This document shows positions 1 through 6,694 of a stretch of DNA of 15,181 nt, one piece after another. The position numbers and the translations under genes are program-made. The notes under the pieces were generated by a model. The model worked only from the letters and a program-made list of their open reading frames with translations. It searched no databases and was not told the origin of the DNA. Position 1 is the stretch's first letter; each line of letters starts with the position of its first letter. Source of the DNA: Caldisericia bacterium (lineage in GTDB: Bacteria; Caldisericota; Caldisericia; B22-G15); NCBI GenBank assembly GCA_021158845.1, contig JAGGSY010000104.1, positions 1 through 15,181 on the forward strand. The letters run 5' to 3'.

Positions 1-44
1 GAAGAACTGTTGGTGCTGGAGTAATATCCAAGGTTATAGAGTAG
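1..44 (+). CDS. tuf: Elongation factor Tu, C-terminal end (partial)
   Basis: The last 13 codons read RTVGAGVISKVIE and then TAG at 42-44. This closely matches the conserved C-terminus of bacterial EF-Tu (GGRTVGAGV...). EF-Tu carries aminoacyl-tRNA to the ribosome as a GTP complex. The 5' part lies outside the window. The position upstream of rpmG, tRNA-Trp and secE is a common bacterial arrangement and supports the call. The short length is the only limit on confidence. Confidence 0.9.
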   Translation, partial: RTVGAGVISKVIE

Positions 45-51
45 GTGGAAG

Positions 52-201
52 ATGAGAGTTATAATTACTCTTGAATGTACTGAATGTAAAAGAAGGAACT
101 ACACAACAACTAAAAACAAGAACAACGATCCTCAGAGATTGGAGCTTAGGAAGTATTGTCCTTACTGTAAGAAACATACCCTTCACAGGGAGGTGAAGTA
201 A
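52..201 (+). CDS. rpmG: 50S ribosomal protein L33 (bL33), zinc-ribbon form
   Basis: This 49-residue protein begins MRVIITLECTECKRRNYTTT, which is typical of L33 in the large ribosomal subunit near the E site. Two Cys pairs are visible, C9-x2-C12 and C36-x2-C39. This makes it the zinc-binding (C+) form rather than the zinc-free paralogue. The ATG at 52 follows a modest Shine-Dalgarno match (AGGTGG at 43-48) that overlaps the tuf stop. The TAA at 199-201 directly abuts the first base of the tRNA-Trp at 202, so maturation of the tRNA would cut the mRNA exactly after the stop codon. Confidence 0.96.
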   Translation: MRVIITLECTECKRRNYTTTKNKNNDPQRLELRKYCPYCKKHTLHREVK

Positions 202-277
202 AGGCCCGTAGCTCAATTGGCAGAGCACCGGTCTCCAAAACCGGGTGTTGGGGGTTCAAGTCCCTCCGGGCCTGCCA
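202..277 (+). tRNA. trnW: tRNA-Trp (anticodon CCA), CCA end encoded
   Basis: A full 76-nt cloverleaf folds by eye. The acceptor AGGCCCG (202-208) pairs with CGGGCCT (267-273). The D-stem is GCTC/GAGC, the anticodon stem is CCGGT/ACCGG, and the loop is CTCCAAA with anticodon CCA. The T-stem is GGGGG/CCCTC with loop TTCAAGT. The discriminator is G274, as expected for bacterial tRNA-Trp, and CCA is genome-encoded at 275-277. A1:U72 also matches the usual tRNA-Trp acceptor. It lies inside the operon with no spacer on the 5' side and 6 nt before secE. Confidence 0.98.
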
Positions 278-283
278 TTTATT

Positions 284-493
284 ATGAGTAAAAAGGTAAG
301 TTTGTTTAAAAGGATTTCAAATTTCTTAAAAGAGGTAAAGGTAGAGTTTATACACAGGACGAGTTGGCCTACAAAGGAGAGGCTTGTTGCATCCTTTGTT
401 ACAGTGCTTATATTTATAGCATTCTGGGCTGTTTATATTGGGATTCTTGATTCAATATTTGCATACCTCTTAAGACTTGTAATTACAATATAG
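284..493 (+). CDS. secE: Preprotein translocase subunit SecE
   Basis: This 69-residue protein is the small single-span form of SecE, a component of the SecYEG protein-export channel in the inner membrane. An amphipathic N-terminal helix with the conserved FLKEVKVEFIHRTSWPTKE region (about residues 11-29) precedes one hydrophobic span at about 32-64. The WP-T-KE motif is the family signature. The start is the ATG at 284, only 6 nt after the tRNA CCA. No Shine-Dalgarno sequence lies upstream, because that space is taken by the tRNA. The frame stays open further upstream to a GTG at 245, but that codon is inside the tRNA and is unlikely to be used. Confidence 0.93.
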   Translation: MSKKVSLFKRISNFLKEVKVEFIHRTSWPTKERLVASFVTVLIFIAFWAVYIGILDSIFAYLLRLVITI

Positions 494-494
494 T

Positions 495-1052
495 ATGAGT
501 AAGGAAAAGGTTGTGGAGAAAGAAAAGAAAGAGAAAAGGTGGTATATTGTTCACACCTACTCTGGTATGGAAGAGAGGGTTAAGAAAAACCTCGAGCAGA
601 GGATAGAGACCTATTCTATGCAGAACAAGATTTTCAGAGTAGAAGTTCCTGTGGACTGGAAGGTAAAACTCAAAGATGGAAAGAGACAGATTGTTCCAGA
701 AAAGGTATATCCAGGTTACATACTTGTGGAAATGATAATGGATGATGAGTCATGGTATATAGTTAGAAACACTCCAGGTGTTCTTGGTTTTGTTGGTGGT
801 GGAGGAAAACCCATTCCACTCACTGAAGAGGAAGTAAGAGAGGTAATGGATAGAATTGGAATAGAGGAGGCAAAGGCACAACTTACCTTCTCTGTAGGAG
901 ATACTGTTAAGGTTATAGGTGGACCTTTTGATCAGATGATAGGCAAGGTGGAAGAGATATTTGAGGATAAGGAAAAAGCCATAGTGAGATTGTCAATCTT
1001 TGGCAGAGATATACCTGTTGAGATTGACTTTGTACACTTAGAGAAGATATAA
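495..1052 (+). CDS. nusG: Transcription elongation/termination factor NusG
   Basis: NusG binds RNA polymerase at the clamp, suppresses or tunes pausing, and links transcription to Rho or the ribosome. The 185 residues are a normal length. The order is a charged N-terminal tail (KEKVVEKEKKEKR), an NGN domain from about residue 16 (WYIVHTYSGMEERV) with PGYILVEM and VRNTPGVLGFVG, and a C-terminal KOW domain from about residue 133 (FSVGDTVKVIGGPF). The end FGRDIPVEIDFVHLEKI is typical of the family. The ATG lies 1 nt after the secE stop and has no clear Shine-Dalgarno sequence, so translational coupling or reinitiation from secE is likely. Confidence 0.97.
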   Translation: MSKEKVVEKEKKEKRWYIVHTYSGMEERVKKNLEQRIETYSMQNKIFRVEVPVDWKVKLKDGKRQIVPEKVYPGYILVEMIMDDESWYIVRNTPGVLGFVGGGGKPIPLTEEEVREVMDRIGIEEAKAQLTFSVGDTVKVIGGPFDQMIGKVEEIFEDKEKAIVRLSIFGRDIPVEIDFVHLEKI

Positions 1053-1053
1053 T

Positions 1054-1060
1054 AAGGAGG
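1054..1060 (+). promoter_or_regulatory. Strong ribosome binding site of rplK
   Basis: AAGGAGG lies 4 nt before the rplK ATG. It is a strong match to the anti-Shine-Dalgarno sequence and contrasts with secE and nusG just upstream, which show none. Confidence 0.85.
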
Positions 1061-1064
1061 TATT

Positions 1065-1490
1065 ATGGCTAAAAAAGTTGAGGCAATAATAAAATTACAG
1101 ATTCCTGCTGGAAAGGCAACTCCTGCGCCTCCAATAGGTCCTGCCCTTGGACAGAAGGGTGTAAACATCATGCAGTTCTGTAATGAATTTAACAAAAAGA
1201 CAAAGGACCAGGATGGAATTCTTATTCCAGTTGTTATAACTGTATATACAGATAAGTCATTCACTTTTGAAATAAAGACTCCACCAGTTTCTGCACTTAT
1301 AAAGAAGGCATTGAAGATTGAAAAGGGATCAGGTGAACCGAACAAGGTTAAGGTTGGAAGACTATCAAAGAAACAAGTTGAAGAAATTGCAAAGAAGAAG
1401 ATGAAGGATCTCAATGCTGGGTCACTTGAGGCAGCTATGAGAATAGTTGAAGGAACTGCGAGAAGCATGGGTGTTGAGGTTGAAAGGTAG
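1065..1490 (+). CDS. rplK: 50S ribosomal protein L11 (uL11)
   Basis: L11 forms the base of the GTPase-associated centre together with 23S rRNA and the L10-L12 stalk. The 141 residues are the usual length. The proline-rich N-terminal domain signature is clear (PAGKATPAPPIGPALGQKGV, residues 15-34). The C-terminal rRNA-binding domain ends in the family-typical stretch GTARSMGVEVER. The gene lies 12 nt after nusG and directly before rplA, the standard order. There is no room between nusG and rplK for the long L1-binding leader known in enterobacteria. Confidence 0.98.
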   Translation: MAKKVEAIIKLQIPAGKATPAPPIGPALGQKGVNIMQFCNEFNKKTKDQDGILIPVVITVYTDKSFTFEIKTPPVSALIKKALKIEKGSGEPNKVKVGRLSKKQVEEIAKKKMKDLNAGSLEAAMRIVEGTARSMGVEVER

Positions 1491-1494
1491 GTGA
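1489..1494 (+). promoter_or_regulatory. Ribosome binding site that fixes the rplA start at 1500
   Basis: AGGTGA overlaps the last two bases of the rplK stop codon and sits 5 nt before ATG 1500. The in-frame GTG at 1491 falls inside this site, so the ATG at 1500 is the better start. Confidence 0.7.
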
Positions 1495-1499
1495 GAAAG

Positions 1500-2204
1500 A
1501 TGGGAAAAAGATACGAGGCGCTTTTAGAGAAGATTGAGAAAGGGAAAAAGTATACCCTTGATGAAGCGATAAAACTTGTAAAAGAACTTAAATCTGCCAA
1601 ATTTGACGAGAGTGTGGAGGTTCACATTCAGTTAGGAGTGGATCCCAAGAAATCTGATCAGAATGTCAGAGGTTCTGTTCTTCTTCCACATGGAGTTGGT
1701 AAGACAAAGAGAGTTCTCGCCTTTGCTAAAGGTGAGAAGGCTAAGGAGGCAAAAGAAGCTGGTGCAGATTATATTGGTGATCAGGAGACCATAAAGAAGA
1801 TTCAGAATGGATGGCTTGACTTTGATGCTGTTGTAGCCACTCCAGATATGATGCCCATGGTTTCAAAGTTAGGAAGGATCCTTGGACCAAGAGGACTTAT
1901 GCCAAATGCCAAAGCTGGAACAGTATCTATGGACATTGGAAGAGTTGTTCAGGAGATTAAAAAAGGAAAAATTGAATTTAAGATGGATAAACTTGGAAAC
2001 ATTCATGTTTCCATAGGTAAAGTGAGTTTCCCTGAAGAGAAACTCAAAGAGAATCTTGTTGCACTGCTTGAAGCTTTACTTAAAGCGAAGCCAGCTACAG
2101 TGAGGGGCCAGTTTATAAAGTCCATCTACCTTTCTCCAACAATGGGTCCCTCAGTAAAACTTGATGTTCAAAAGGTTTTAAACGAAATTAAAAAAGTTGC
2201 CTGA
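1500..2204 (+). CDS. rplA: 50S ribosomal protein L1 (uL1)
   Basis: L1 forms the mobile L1 stalk next to the E site and in many bacteria also represses its own mRNA. The product is 234 residues from ATG 1500, a normal length, beginning MGKRYEALLEKIEKGKKYTL. Domain I carries VEVHIQLGVDPKKSDQNVRG. The signature GPRGLMPNAKAGTV follows an insertion domain with VATPDMMP. The C-terminus KATVRGQFIKS-like region and SPTMGPSVKLD are typical. An in-frame GTG at 1491 would add MRK, but the Shine-Dalgarno position favours 1500. The gene is followed by a 119-nt structured leader rather than being fused tightly to rplJ. Confidence 0.96.
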   Translation: MGKRYEALLEKIEKGKKYTLDEAIKLVKELKSAKFDESVEVHIQLGVDPKKSDQNVRGSVLLPHGVGKTKRVLAFAKGEKAKEAKEAGADYIGDQETIKKIQNGWLDFDAVVATPDMMPMVSKLGRILGPRGLMPNAKAGTVSMDIGRVVQEIKKGKIEFKMDKLGNIHVSIGKVSFPEEKLKENLVALLEALLKAKPATVRGQFIKSIYLSPTMGPSVKLDVQKVLNEIKKVA

Positions 2205-2208
2205 GAAA

Positions 2209-2295
2209 GTGGGTGCTTTTTAAAAGCTTAATGATGTTTTCGCCCACCGAGGCAAGAGAAATTGGGAAAAGAGGTTTCTTCTTGTCCTTCGGTGG
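2209..2295 (+). promoter_or_regulatory. L10-type ribosomal protein leader RNA upstream of rplJ
   Basis: The 119-nt gap between rplA and rplJ holds two mutually exclusive helices. Upstream, GTGGGTG (2209-2215) can pair with CGCCCAC (2241-2247). Downstream, CCACCGAGG (2244-2252) pairs with CCTTCGGTGG (2286-2295), and the stem continues through CAAGAGAAA (2253-2261) with TTTCTTCTTG (2275-2284), each with one bulged T. The intervening AAAAGCTTAAT and the CACCGAGG element resemble the known L10 leader motif bound by the L10-(L12)n complex for autoregulation. The location directly before rplJ is where that motif is found. There is no T-run after the second stem, so control of translation or a pause is more likely than simple termination. 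The family match is by eye. Confidence 0.75.
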
Positions 2296-2312
2296 AAGGA
2301 TATTTTAATTTT

Positions 2313-2318
2313 AGGAGG
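2313..2318 (+). promoter_or_regulatory. Ribosome binding site of rplJ
   Basis: AGGAGG lies 5 nt before ATG 2324 and 17 nt after the 3' end of the leader hairpin. This leaves it exposed unless a different fold or bound L10 hides it. Confidence 0.8.
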
Positions 2319-2323
2319 CAGTT

Positions 2324-2845
2324 ATGATAACAAGGGAAAGAAAGAGAGAACTTCTAAAGGAACTTCAAGAGAAGGCAGAAAAAGCAAAGCTTATGCTCTT
2401 TACAACCTTCAGTGGAATCACTGTGCCAGAGATCTCTAACTTAAGGCGTAGCATTAAAGAAAATGGAGGAGAACTCAAAGTTTATAGAAACACTCTTTTA
2501 AAGATGGGACTTACGGAAAAAGGATTTGAAGTGGATGATGAGATTTTTACCGGTCCTACAGCAGTTGTCTTTGGATATGAAGACCCATTCCCTGTTATGA
2601 AAGTGGTAAATGATTTTCAGAAATCGCACAGGAGAAACTTTGATATAAAGGGTGGACTCCTTGGAACACTTAAATTGACCAAGAGTGATATAAAGGAACT
2701 TTCATCACTATCTTCTATGCAGGAACTTTATGGAAAACTTGTCTGGGGAATGAAAGCTCCTCTTGCAAGGCTTGTTTTTGCCCTTAAGTATCCTGCCATG
2801 AAATTGATCTTTGTCTTAAATCAGATAAAAGATAAAAAAGCATAA
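2324..2845 (+). CDS. rplJ: 50S ribosomal protein L10 (uL10)
   Basis: L10 anchors the L12 dimers on the ribosomal stalk and, as the L10-L12 complex, usually represses this operon. The 173 residues are a normal length. The N-terminal rRNA-binding domain contains the family pattern FSGITVPEISNLRRSIKENG and VYRNTLLKMGL. The C-terminal part, from about residue 133, is a long helix (MQELYGKLVWGMKAPLARLV and following) that carries the L12-binding segments. It has a structured leader upstream and rplL 12 nt downstream. Confidence 0.97.
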   Translation: MITRERKRELLKELQEKAEKAKLMLFTTFSGITVPEISNLRRSIKENGGELKVYRNTLLKMGLTEKGFEVDDEIFTGPTAVVFGYEDPFPVMKVVNDFQKSHRRNFDIKGGLLGTLKLTKSDIKELSSLSSMQELYGKLVWGMKAPLARLVFALKYPAMKLIFVLNQIKDKKA

Positions 2846-2857
2846 AAGGAGGAAGGA

Positions 2858-3229
2858 ATGACTAAAGAAGAAATTTTAGAAGCAATTGAAAAGATGAGCG
2901 TAACTGATCTTGTGGAGTTGGTAAAAGCTCTTGAGGAGAAATTTGGTGTATCTGGAATGCCAATGGCAATGCCAGTTGCTGGTGGTGGTGGTCAGCAGGC
3001 AGCACAGGAGGAAGAAAAAACCACCTTTGACGTTGTTTTAACCAGTGTTGGTCAGGCAAAGATTCAGGTCATTAAAGTTCTCCGTGAGATCCTTGGTGTC
3101 TCCCTCAAGGAGGCAAATGAACTGTGCAAAGATGTTCCTAAAACTGTAAAGAAGGGAGTAAGCCAGGAAGAGGCAGAGGAAATTAAGAATAAACTCTCCG
3201 CTGTAGGTGCTACAGTGGAGATTAAATAG
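2858..3229 (+). CDS. rplL: 50S ribosomal protein L7/L12 (bL12)
   Basis: This acidic stalk protein is present in several copies per ribosome and recruits translation factors such as EF-Tu, EF-G and IF2. The 123 residues comprise a dimerising N-terminal domain (1 to about 35), a flexible Ala/Gly/Met-rich hinge (about 36-54, including four consecutive Gly codons), and a C-terminal factor-binding domain with FDVVL, the KIQVIKVLREI helix, SLKEANELCKDVPKTVKKG and VGATVEIK. AAGGAGG at 2846-2852 gives a strong Shine-Dalgarno sequence, consistent with its need for higher synthesis than L10. It is followed immediately by a hairpin. Confidence 0.98.
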   Translation: MTKEEILEAIEKMSVTDLVELVKALEEKFGVSGMPMAMPVAGGGGQQAAQEEEKTTFDVVLTSVGQAKIQVIKVLREILGVSLKEANELCKDVPKTVKKGVSQEEAEEIKNKLSAVGATVEIK

Positions 3230-3260
3230 AACCCCGATTTATCGGGGTTCTTTCCCTTTT
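3228..3260 (+). terminator. Hairpin attenuator between rplL and rpoB
   Basis: The stem AGAACCCCG (3228-3236) pairs perfectly with CGGGGTTCT (3243-3251) around an ATTTAT loop that can zip further. The hairpin starts inside the rplL stop codon and is followed by a T-rich but interrupted tract (TTT CCC TTTT). The broken U-tract suggests partial termination, lowering rpoB relative to rplL. An attenuator at this exact junction is known in Escherichia coli. Confidence 0.8.
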
Positions 3261-3274
3261 AAACTGGAGACAAT

Positions 3275-6200
3275 ATGGAGATAAAAGAAGTTAAAAACTT
3301 CAATAAATTTTTATTTCAGCCTGAGATTCCCGATTTACTTGAATTCCAGAAGGAATCTTTTTTTAGATTTATAAACGAGAAAATACCGAAACTCCTTGAA
3401 GAAATCTCACCAGTTGAGACCCCAAAGGCGGAACTTGAATTTTTTGATCCAAAAGTTATTCCACCAGAGCTTTCAGTTGAGGAGTGTAAAGAGAGAAAAC
3501 TCACATACTCAGGGAATCTCAAGGCAAAGGTGAGAATTATAAATAAAAAGAGTGGAGAGATAAAAGAGCAGGAGGTTTTCTTAGGAGAGATTCCATATAT
3601 TACACCTCATGGTTCTTTTATATTTAATGGAGCAGAGAGAGTGGTTGTTTCTCAGCTTATAAGGGCACCAGGAGTATATTTTACCACTCCATCATCTGCT
3701 CATTCTGGAAGAGTCCTCTTTGAAGCAAGGTTAATTCCAGAAAGGGGAACTTGGTTTATCTTTGAGATTGAAACAAGTGGAACAATCGTTGTAAGGCTAA
3801 ATAAAGGTTCAAGGAAACTCTACTTCCCCACTGTTTTAAGAGTCTTTAAAGAACTTACAGATGATGAAATCCTCGAGATGTTTAAAGAGAAGAGAAAAAT
3901 AAAAGTAGGTGTGCTTGATGCAGATAGATTTATTCCAGCCACCTTTGCTGAAAATATATTTGATCCAGAGACAGGAGAGATTATCTACAAAGAGGGAGAG
4001 GAGATTACTCAGAAAAAACTTGATTACATAGCTTCCCTTGGTATTCACTATGTTGAAATATACAAGGAGATGGTGGATCCAATCATAATTAAGACCGTTG
4101 AAAAGGATCCAAACAAGACCCAGAAGGATGCAATAATTGAAATCTACAGGAAGTTGAGACCTGGTGAGAGGATAACCTTTGAGTCAGCCAAGAATCTTAT
4201 AAATCTCATGTTCTTTGATAAAAAGAGGAACTTCCTTTCAGATGTTGGAAGACACAAAATAAATCAGAAGTTTGGCCTCAATCTCAAGGATAACATAGTA
4301 ACCTTTGATGATCTTGTGGCGATAATAAAACATGCTGTGAAGATAAAAAATAAAGAGGCAGAACTTGATAACATAGATCATCTTGGAAACAGACATGTGA
4401 GAGGAGTAGGAGAACTCCTCGAAGTAAATATGAGGTTTGGTTTGTTGAGAATGGTTAAAGTTGCCAAAGGTAGAATCAGTACATATTCAGAGGATAGATA
4501 CACAGCACAGCATCTTGTAAATTCAAAACCAATAACGGCAGCTCTCCAGAGTTTCTTCGGAACAGGACAACTTTCCCAATTTATGGAGCAGACAAATCCT
4601 CTCTCTTCTCTTACTCACAAGAGAAGACTCTCCTCTATGGGACCAGGCGGTTTGACCAGAGAGACTGCAGGACTTGAAGTGAGAGATATTCACTCATCAC
4701 ACTACGGTAGAATCTGTCCTATAGAGACTCCTGAAGGGCAGAATATTGGACTCATAAACTCCCTTACAGTATTTTCTAAGATAAATGAGTATGGATTCAT
4801 AACGACTCCATACAGAAGGGTGAAGAATGGGAAGATAACTGAAGAGATTGTGTATCTTGAAGCTGGTGAGGAAGAAAAGTACTACATAGCACAGGCAAAC
4901 ACACCTGTTAATAAGAAAGGTGAACTTCTTAAAGATGACAAAGGCAATCTCTTAAATGATGGGATAGCTCTTGGTAGACATCAGGGAAGTATCGTTGAGA
5001 TACCTCTTGAAAAGATTGATTTCATTGAAGTTTCACCACTTCAGGTGTTTTCTGTTTCAGCATCTCTCATTCCATTCCTTGAGCATGACGATGCAAACAG
5101 AGCTTTGATGGGATGTAATATGCAGAGACAGGCAGTTCCTCTACTCTTTCCAGAGGTTCCACTTGTGGGAACTGGAATGGAAAAGGTTGTTTCAAGACAC
5201 GACCCAAGTGTTGTAATATCTGAGATAGATGGTAAAGTGGAGGAGGTTTCATCTGATAGGATTGTTGTTCGTGGTAGCAAAGAGAGAAAGATATACAAAC
5301 TCAAGAAATTTGAAAGGTCAAATCAGGACACATGTATAAACTCAAGACCCATAGTTAAAAAGGGAGAGAAGGTAAAGAAGGGCCAGATCATTGCAGATGG
5401 ACAGGCAATAAAGGATGGAATACTGTCTCTTGGAAGAAATCTCCTTGTTGCATATCTTCCATGGAGAGGGTACAACTATCAAGATGCAATTCTTATAAGT
5501 GAAAGATTGGTAAAGGATGATGTGTATACATCTATTCATATAAAGGAGTATGTGACCACTGTAAGAGATACCCGTGCAGGTCCTGAGATATTAACCCGTG
5601 ATATTCCTAATGTTGATGAAGTTGATTTAAGAAATCTTGATGAAGATGGAATAATAAGGATAGGCGCAGAGGTAAAAGCTGGAGATATACTCGTTGGAAA
5701 ACTTGCTCCAAAGACAGAGGTTGATACCTCTCCTGAATCAAAGATCTGGAGAGCAATGTTTGGTGAGAAGGGGAGAGATGTTATAGATGTCTCCCTGAGA
5801 CTCCCACCCGGTGAATTTGGAACTGTGATAATGACAAGAGTCTACTCAAGAGACAAAGGTGATGAACTTCCCATTGGAATAAATAAACTTGTTAAGGTTC
5901 TTGTGGCACAGAAGAGAAAGATAATGGTTGGAGACAAGATGGCTGGTAGACACGGAAATAAAGGAGTTGTTGCAGCAATACTACCTGAAGAGGATATGCC
6001 TTTTAGAAGCGATGGAACACCAATAGACATAGTTCTCTCTCCACTCTCTGTTCCATCAAGAATGAATATAGGACAGGTTCTTGAAGCCATGCTTGGACTT
6101 GTTGCATACAAAATGGGATTCAGAGCAGAGGTTCCAATTTTCTCTTCTTTGAGCGAGAAAGATATAGAAAAGATGCTCAAGAGAGCTGGTTTTAATGTAA

Positions 6201-6694
6201 ACAGCAAAGAGATCCTGTACGATGGATACACAGGTGAACCATTCCTTGCCCCTGCCCTTGTTGGATACACATACTTCATGAAACTGAACCACCTTGTCCT
6301 TGATAAAGTTCACGCAAGATCTACTGGGACCTACTCCCTTGTTACCCAGCAACCTCTTGGAGGAAAATCCCAATTTGGAGGCCAGAGACTCGGTGAGATG
6401 GAGGTCTGGGCTCTTGAGGGTTATGGAGCAGCACATCTGATTCAGGAAATGCTTACAGTGAAATCCGATGATATAGAGGGAAGAAGGAAGGCATACGAAG
6501 CTATAGTGAAGGGAAGAGATATAGAAGAGGTTGGAATACCTGAGTCCTTTAAGGTTCTAATTAGAGAACTCAAGGGACTTGGTATTTCAGTAAAAACAAT
6601 TCCTCCTATAGAGAAAAAAGAGGAGAAAAAGGAGATAAAATTCTTTCTTCCAACAAGAAGAAAAAAAACTAAGAAAAAAGAGGTGAATCAATGA
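3275..6694 (+). CDS. rpoB: DNA-directed RNA polymerase subunit beta
   Basis: This 1139-residue beta subunit of the core RNA polymerase is complete. The rifampicin-pocket segment is clear (FGTGQLSQFMEQTNPLSSL from residue 428, then THKRRLSSMGPGGLTRETAG). KMAGRHGNKGVV at residues 888-899 carries the two active-site lysines. The C-terminal block runs through KSQFGGQRLGEMEVWALEGYG. At residue 438 the usual Asp (E. coli D516) is Glu. A DPETGEI-type unit at 230-263 resembles repeats in RpoC. The protein ends in an extra strongly basic tail of about 30 residues (KKEEKKEIKFFLPTRRKKTK and beyond). The start ATG follows GGAGA at 3266-3270. The stop TGA overlaps the next gene's ATG by 4 nt. Confidence 0.98.
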   Translation: MEIKEVKNFNKFLFQPEIPDLLEFQKESFFRFINEKIPKLLEEISPVETPKAELEFFDPKVIPPELSVEECKERKLTYSGNLKAKVRIINKKSGEIKEQEVFLGEIPYITPHGSFIFNGAERVVVSQLIRAPGVYFTTPSSAHSGRVLFEARLIPERGTWFIFEIETSGTIVVRLNKGSRKLYFPTVLRVFKELTDDEILEMFKEKRKIKVGVLDADRFIPATFAENIFDPETGEIIYKEGEEITQKKLDYIASLGIHYVEIYKEMVDPIIIKTVEKDPNKTQKDAIIEIYRKLRPGERITFESAKNLINLMFFDKKRNFLSDVGRHKINQKFGLNLKDNIVTFDDLVAIIKHAVKIKNKEAELDNIDHLGNRHVRGVGELLEVNMRFGLLRMVKVAKGRISTYSEDRYTAQHLVNSKPITAALQSFFGTGQLSQFMEQTNPLSSLTHKRRLSSMGPGGLTRETAGLEVRDIHSSHYGRICPIETPEGQNIGLINSLTVFSKINEYGFITTPYRRVKNGKITEEIVYLEAGEEEKYYIAQANTPVNKKGELLKDDKGNLLNDGIALGRHQGSIVEIPLEKIDFIEVSPLQVFSVSASLIPFLEHDDANRALMGCNMQRQAVPLLFPEVPLVGTGMEKVVSRHDPSVVISEIDGKVEEVSSDRIVVRGSKERKIYKLKKFERSNQDTCINSRPIVKKGEKVKKGQIIADGQAIKDGILSLGRNLLVAYLPWRGYNYQDAILISERLVKDDVYTSIHIKEYVTTVRDTRAGPEILTRDIPNVDEVDLRNLDEDGIIRIGAEVKAGDILVGKLAPKTEVDTSPESKIWRAMFGEKGRDVIDVSLRLPPGEFGTVIMTRVYSRDKGDELPIGINKLVKVLVAQKRKIMVGDKMAGRHGNKGVVAAILPEEDMPFRSDGTPIDIVLSPLSVPSRMNIGQVLEAMLGLVAYKMGFRAEVPIFSSLSEKDIEKMLKRAGFNVNSKEILYDGYTGEPFLAPALVGYTYFMKLNHLVLDKVHARSTGTYSLVTQQPLGGKSQFGGQRLGEMEVWALEGYGAAHLIQEMLTVKSDDIEGRRKAYEAIVKGRDIEEVGIPESFKVLIRELKGLGISVKTIPPIEKKEEKKEIKFFLPTRRKKTKKKEVNQ

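Noticed and set aside
245..283. An upstream GTG extension of secE.
   Set aside because: The codon lies inside the tRNA-Trp, the added residues are not SecE-like, and tRNA processing would destroy it. ATG 284 gives the normal family start.
1491..1499. GTG start of rplA at 1491.
   Set aside because: It sits inside the AGGTGA ribosome binding site. ATG 1500 has proper spacing and gives a usual L1 N-terminus.
932..1600. A 222-codon antisense open frame over nusG, rplK and rplA.
   Set aside because: It lies opposite three certain genes, has a Ser/Phe-rich composition typical of reverse complements of Lys/Glu-rich genes, and has no ribosome binding site worth noting.
6653..6693. A slippery A-run at the end of rpoB that could create an RpoB-EF-G2 fusion.
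   Set aside because: A -1 slip on the second A-run would enter the EF-G2 frame, but the sequence there is G AAA AAA G in the zero frame, not the efficient A AAA AAG phase. A slip on the 8-A run gives an immediate stop. ATGA coupling explains the layout.
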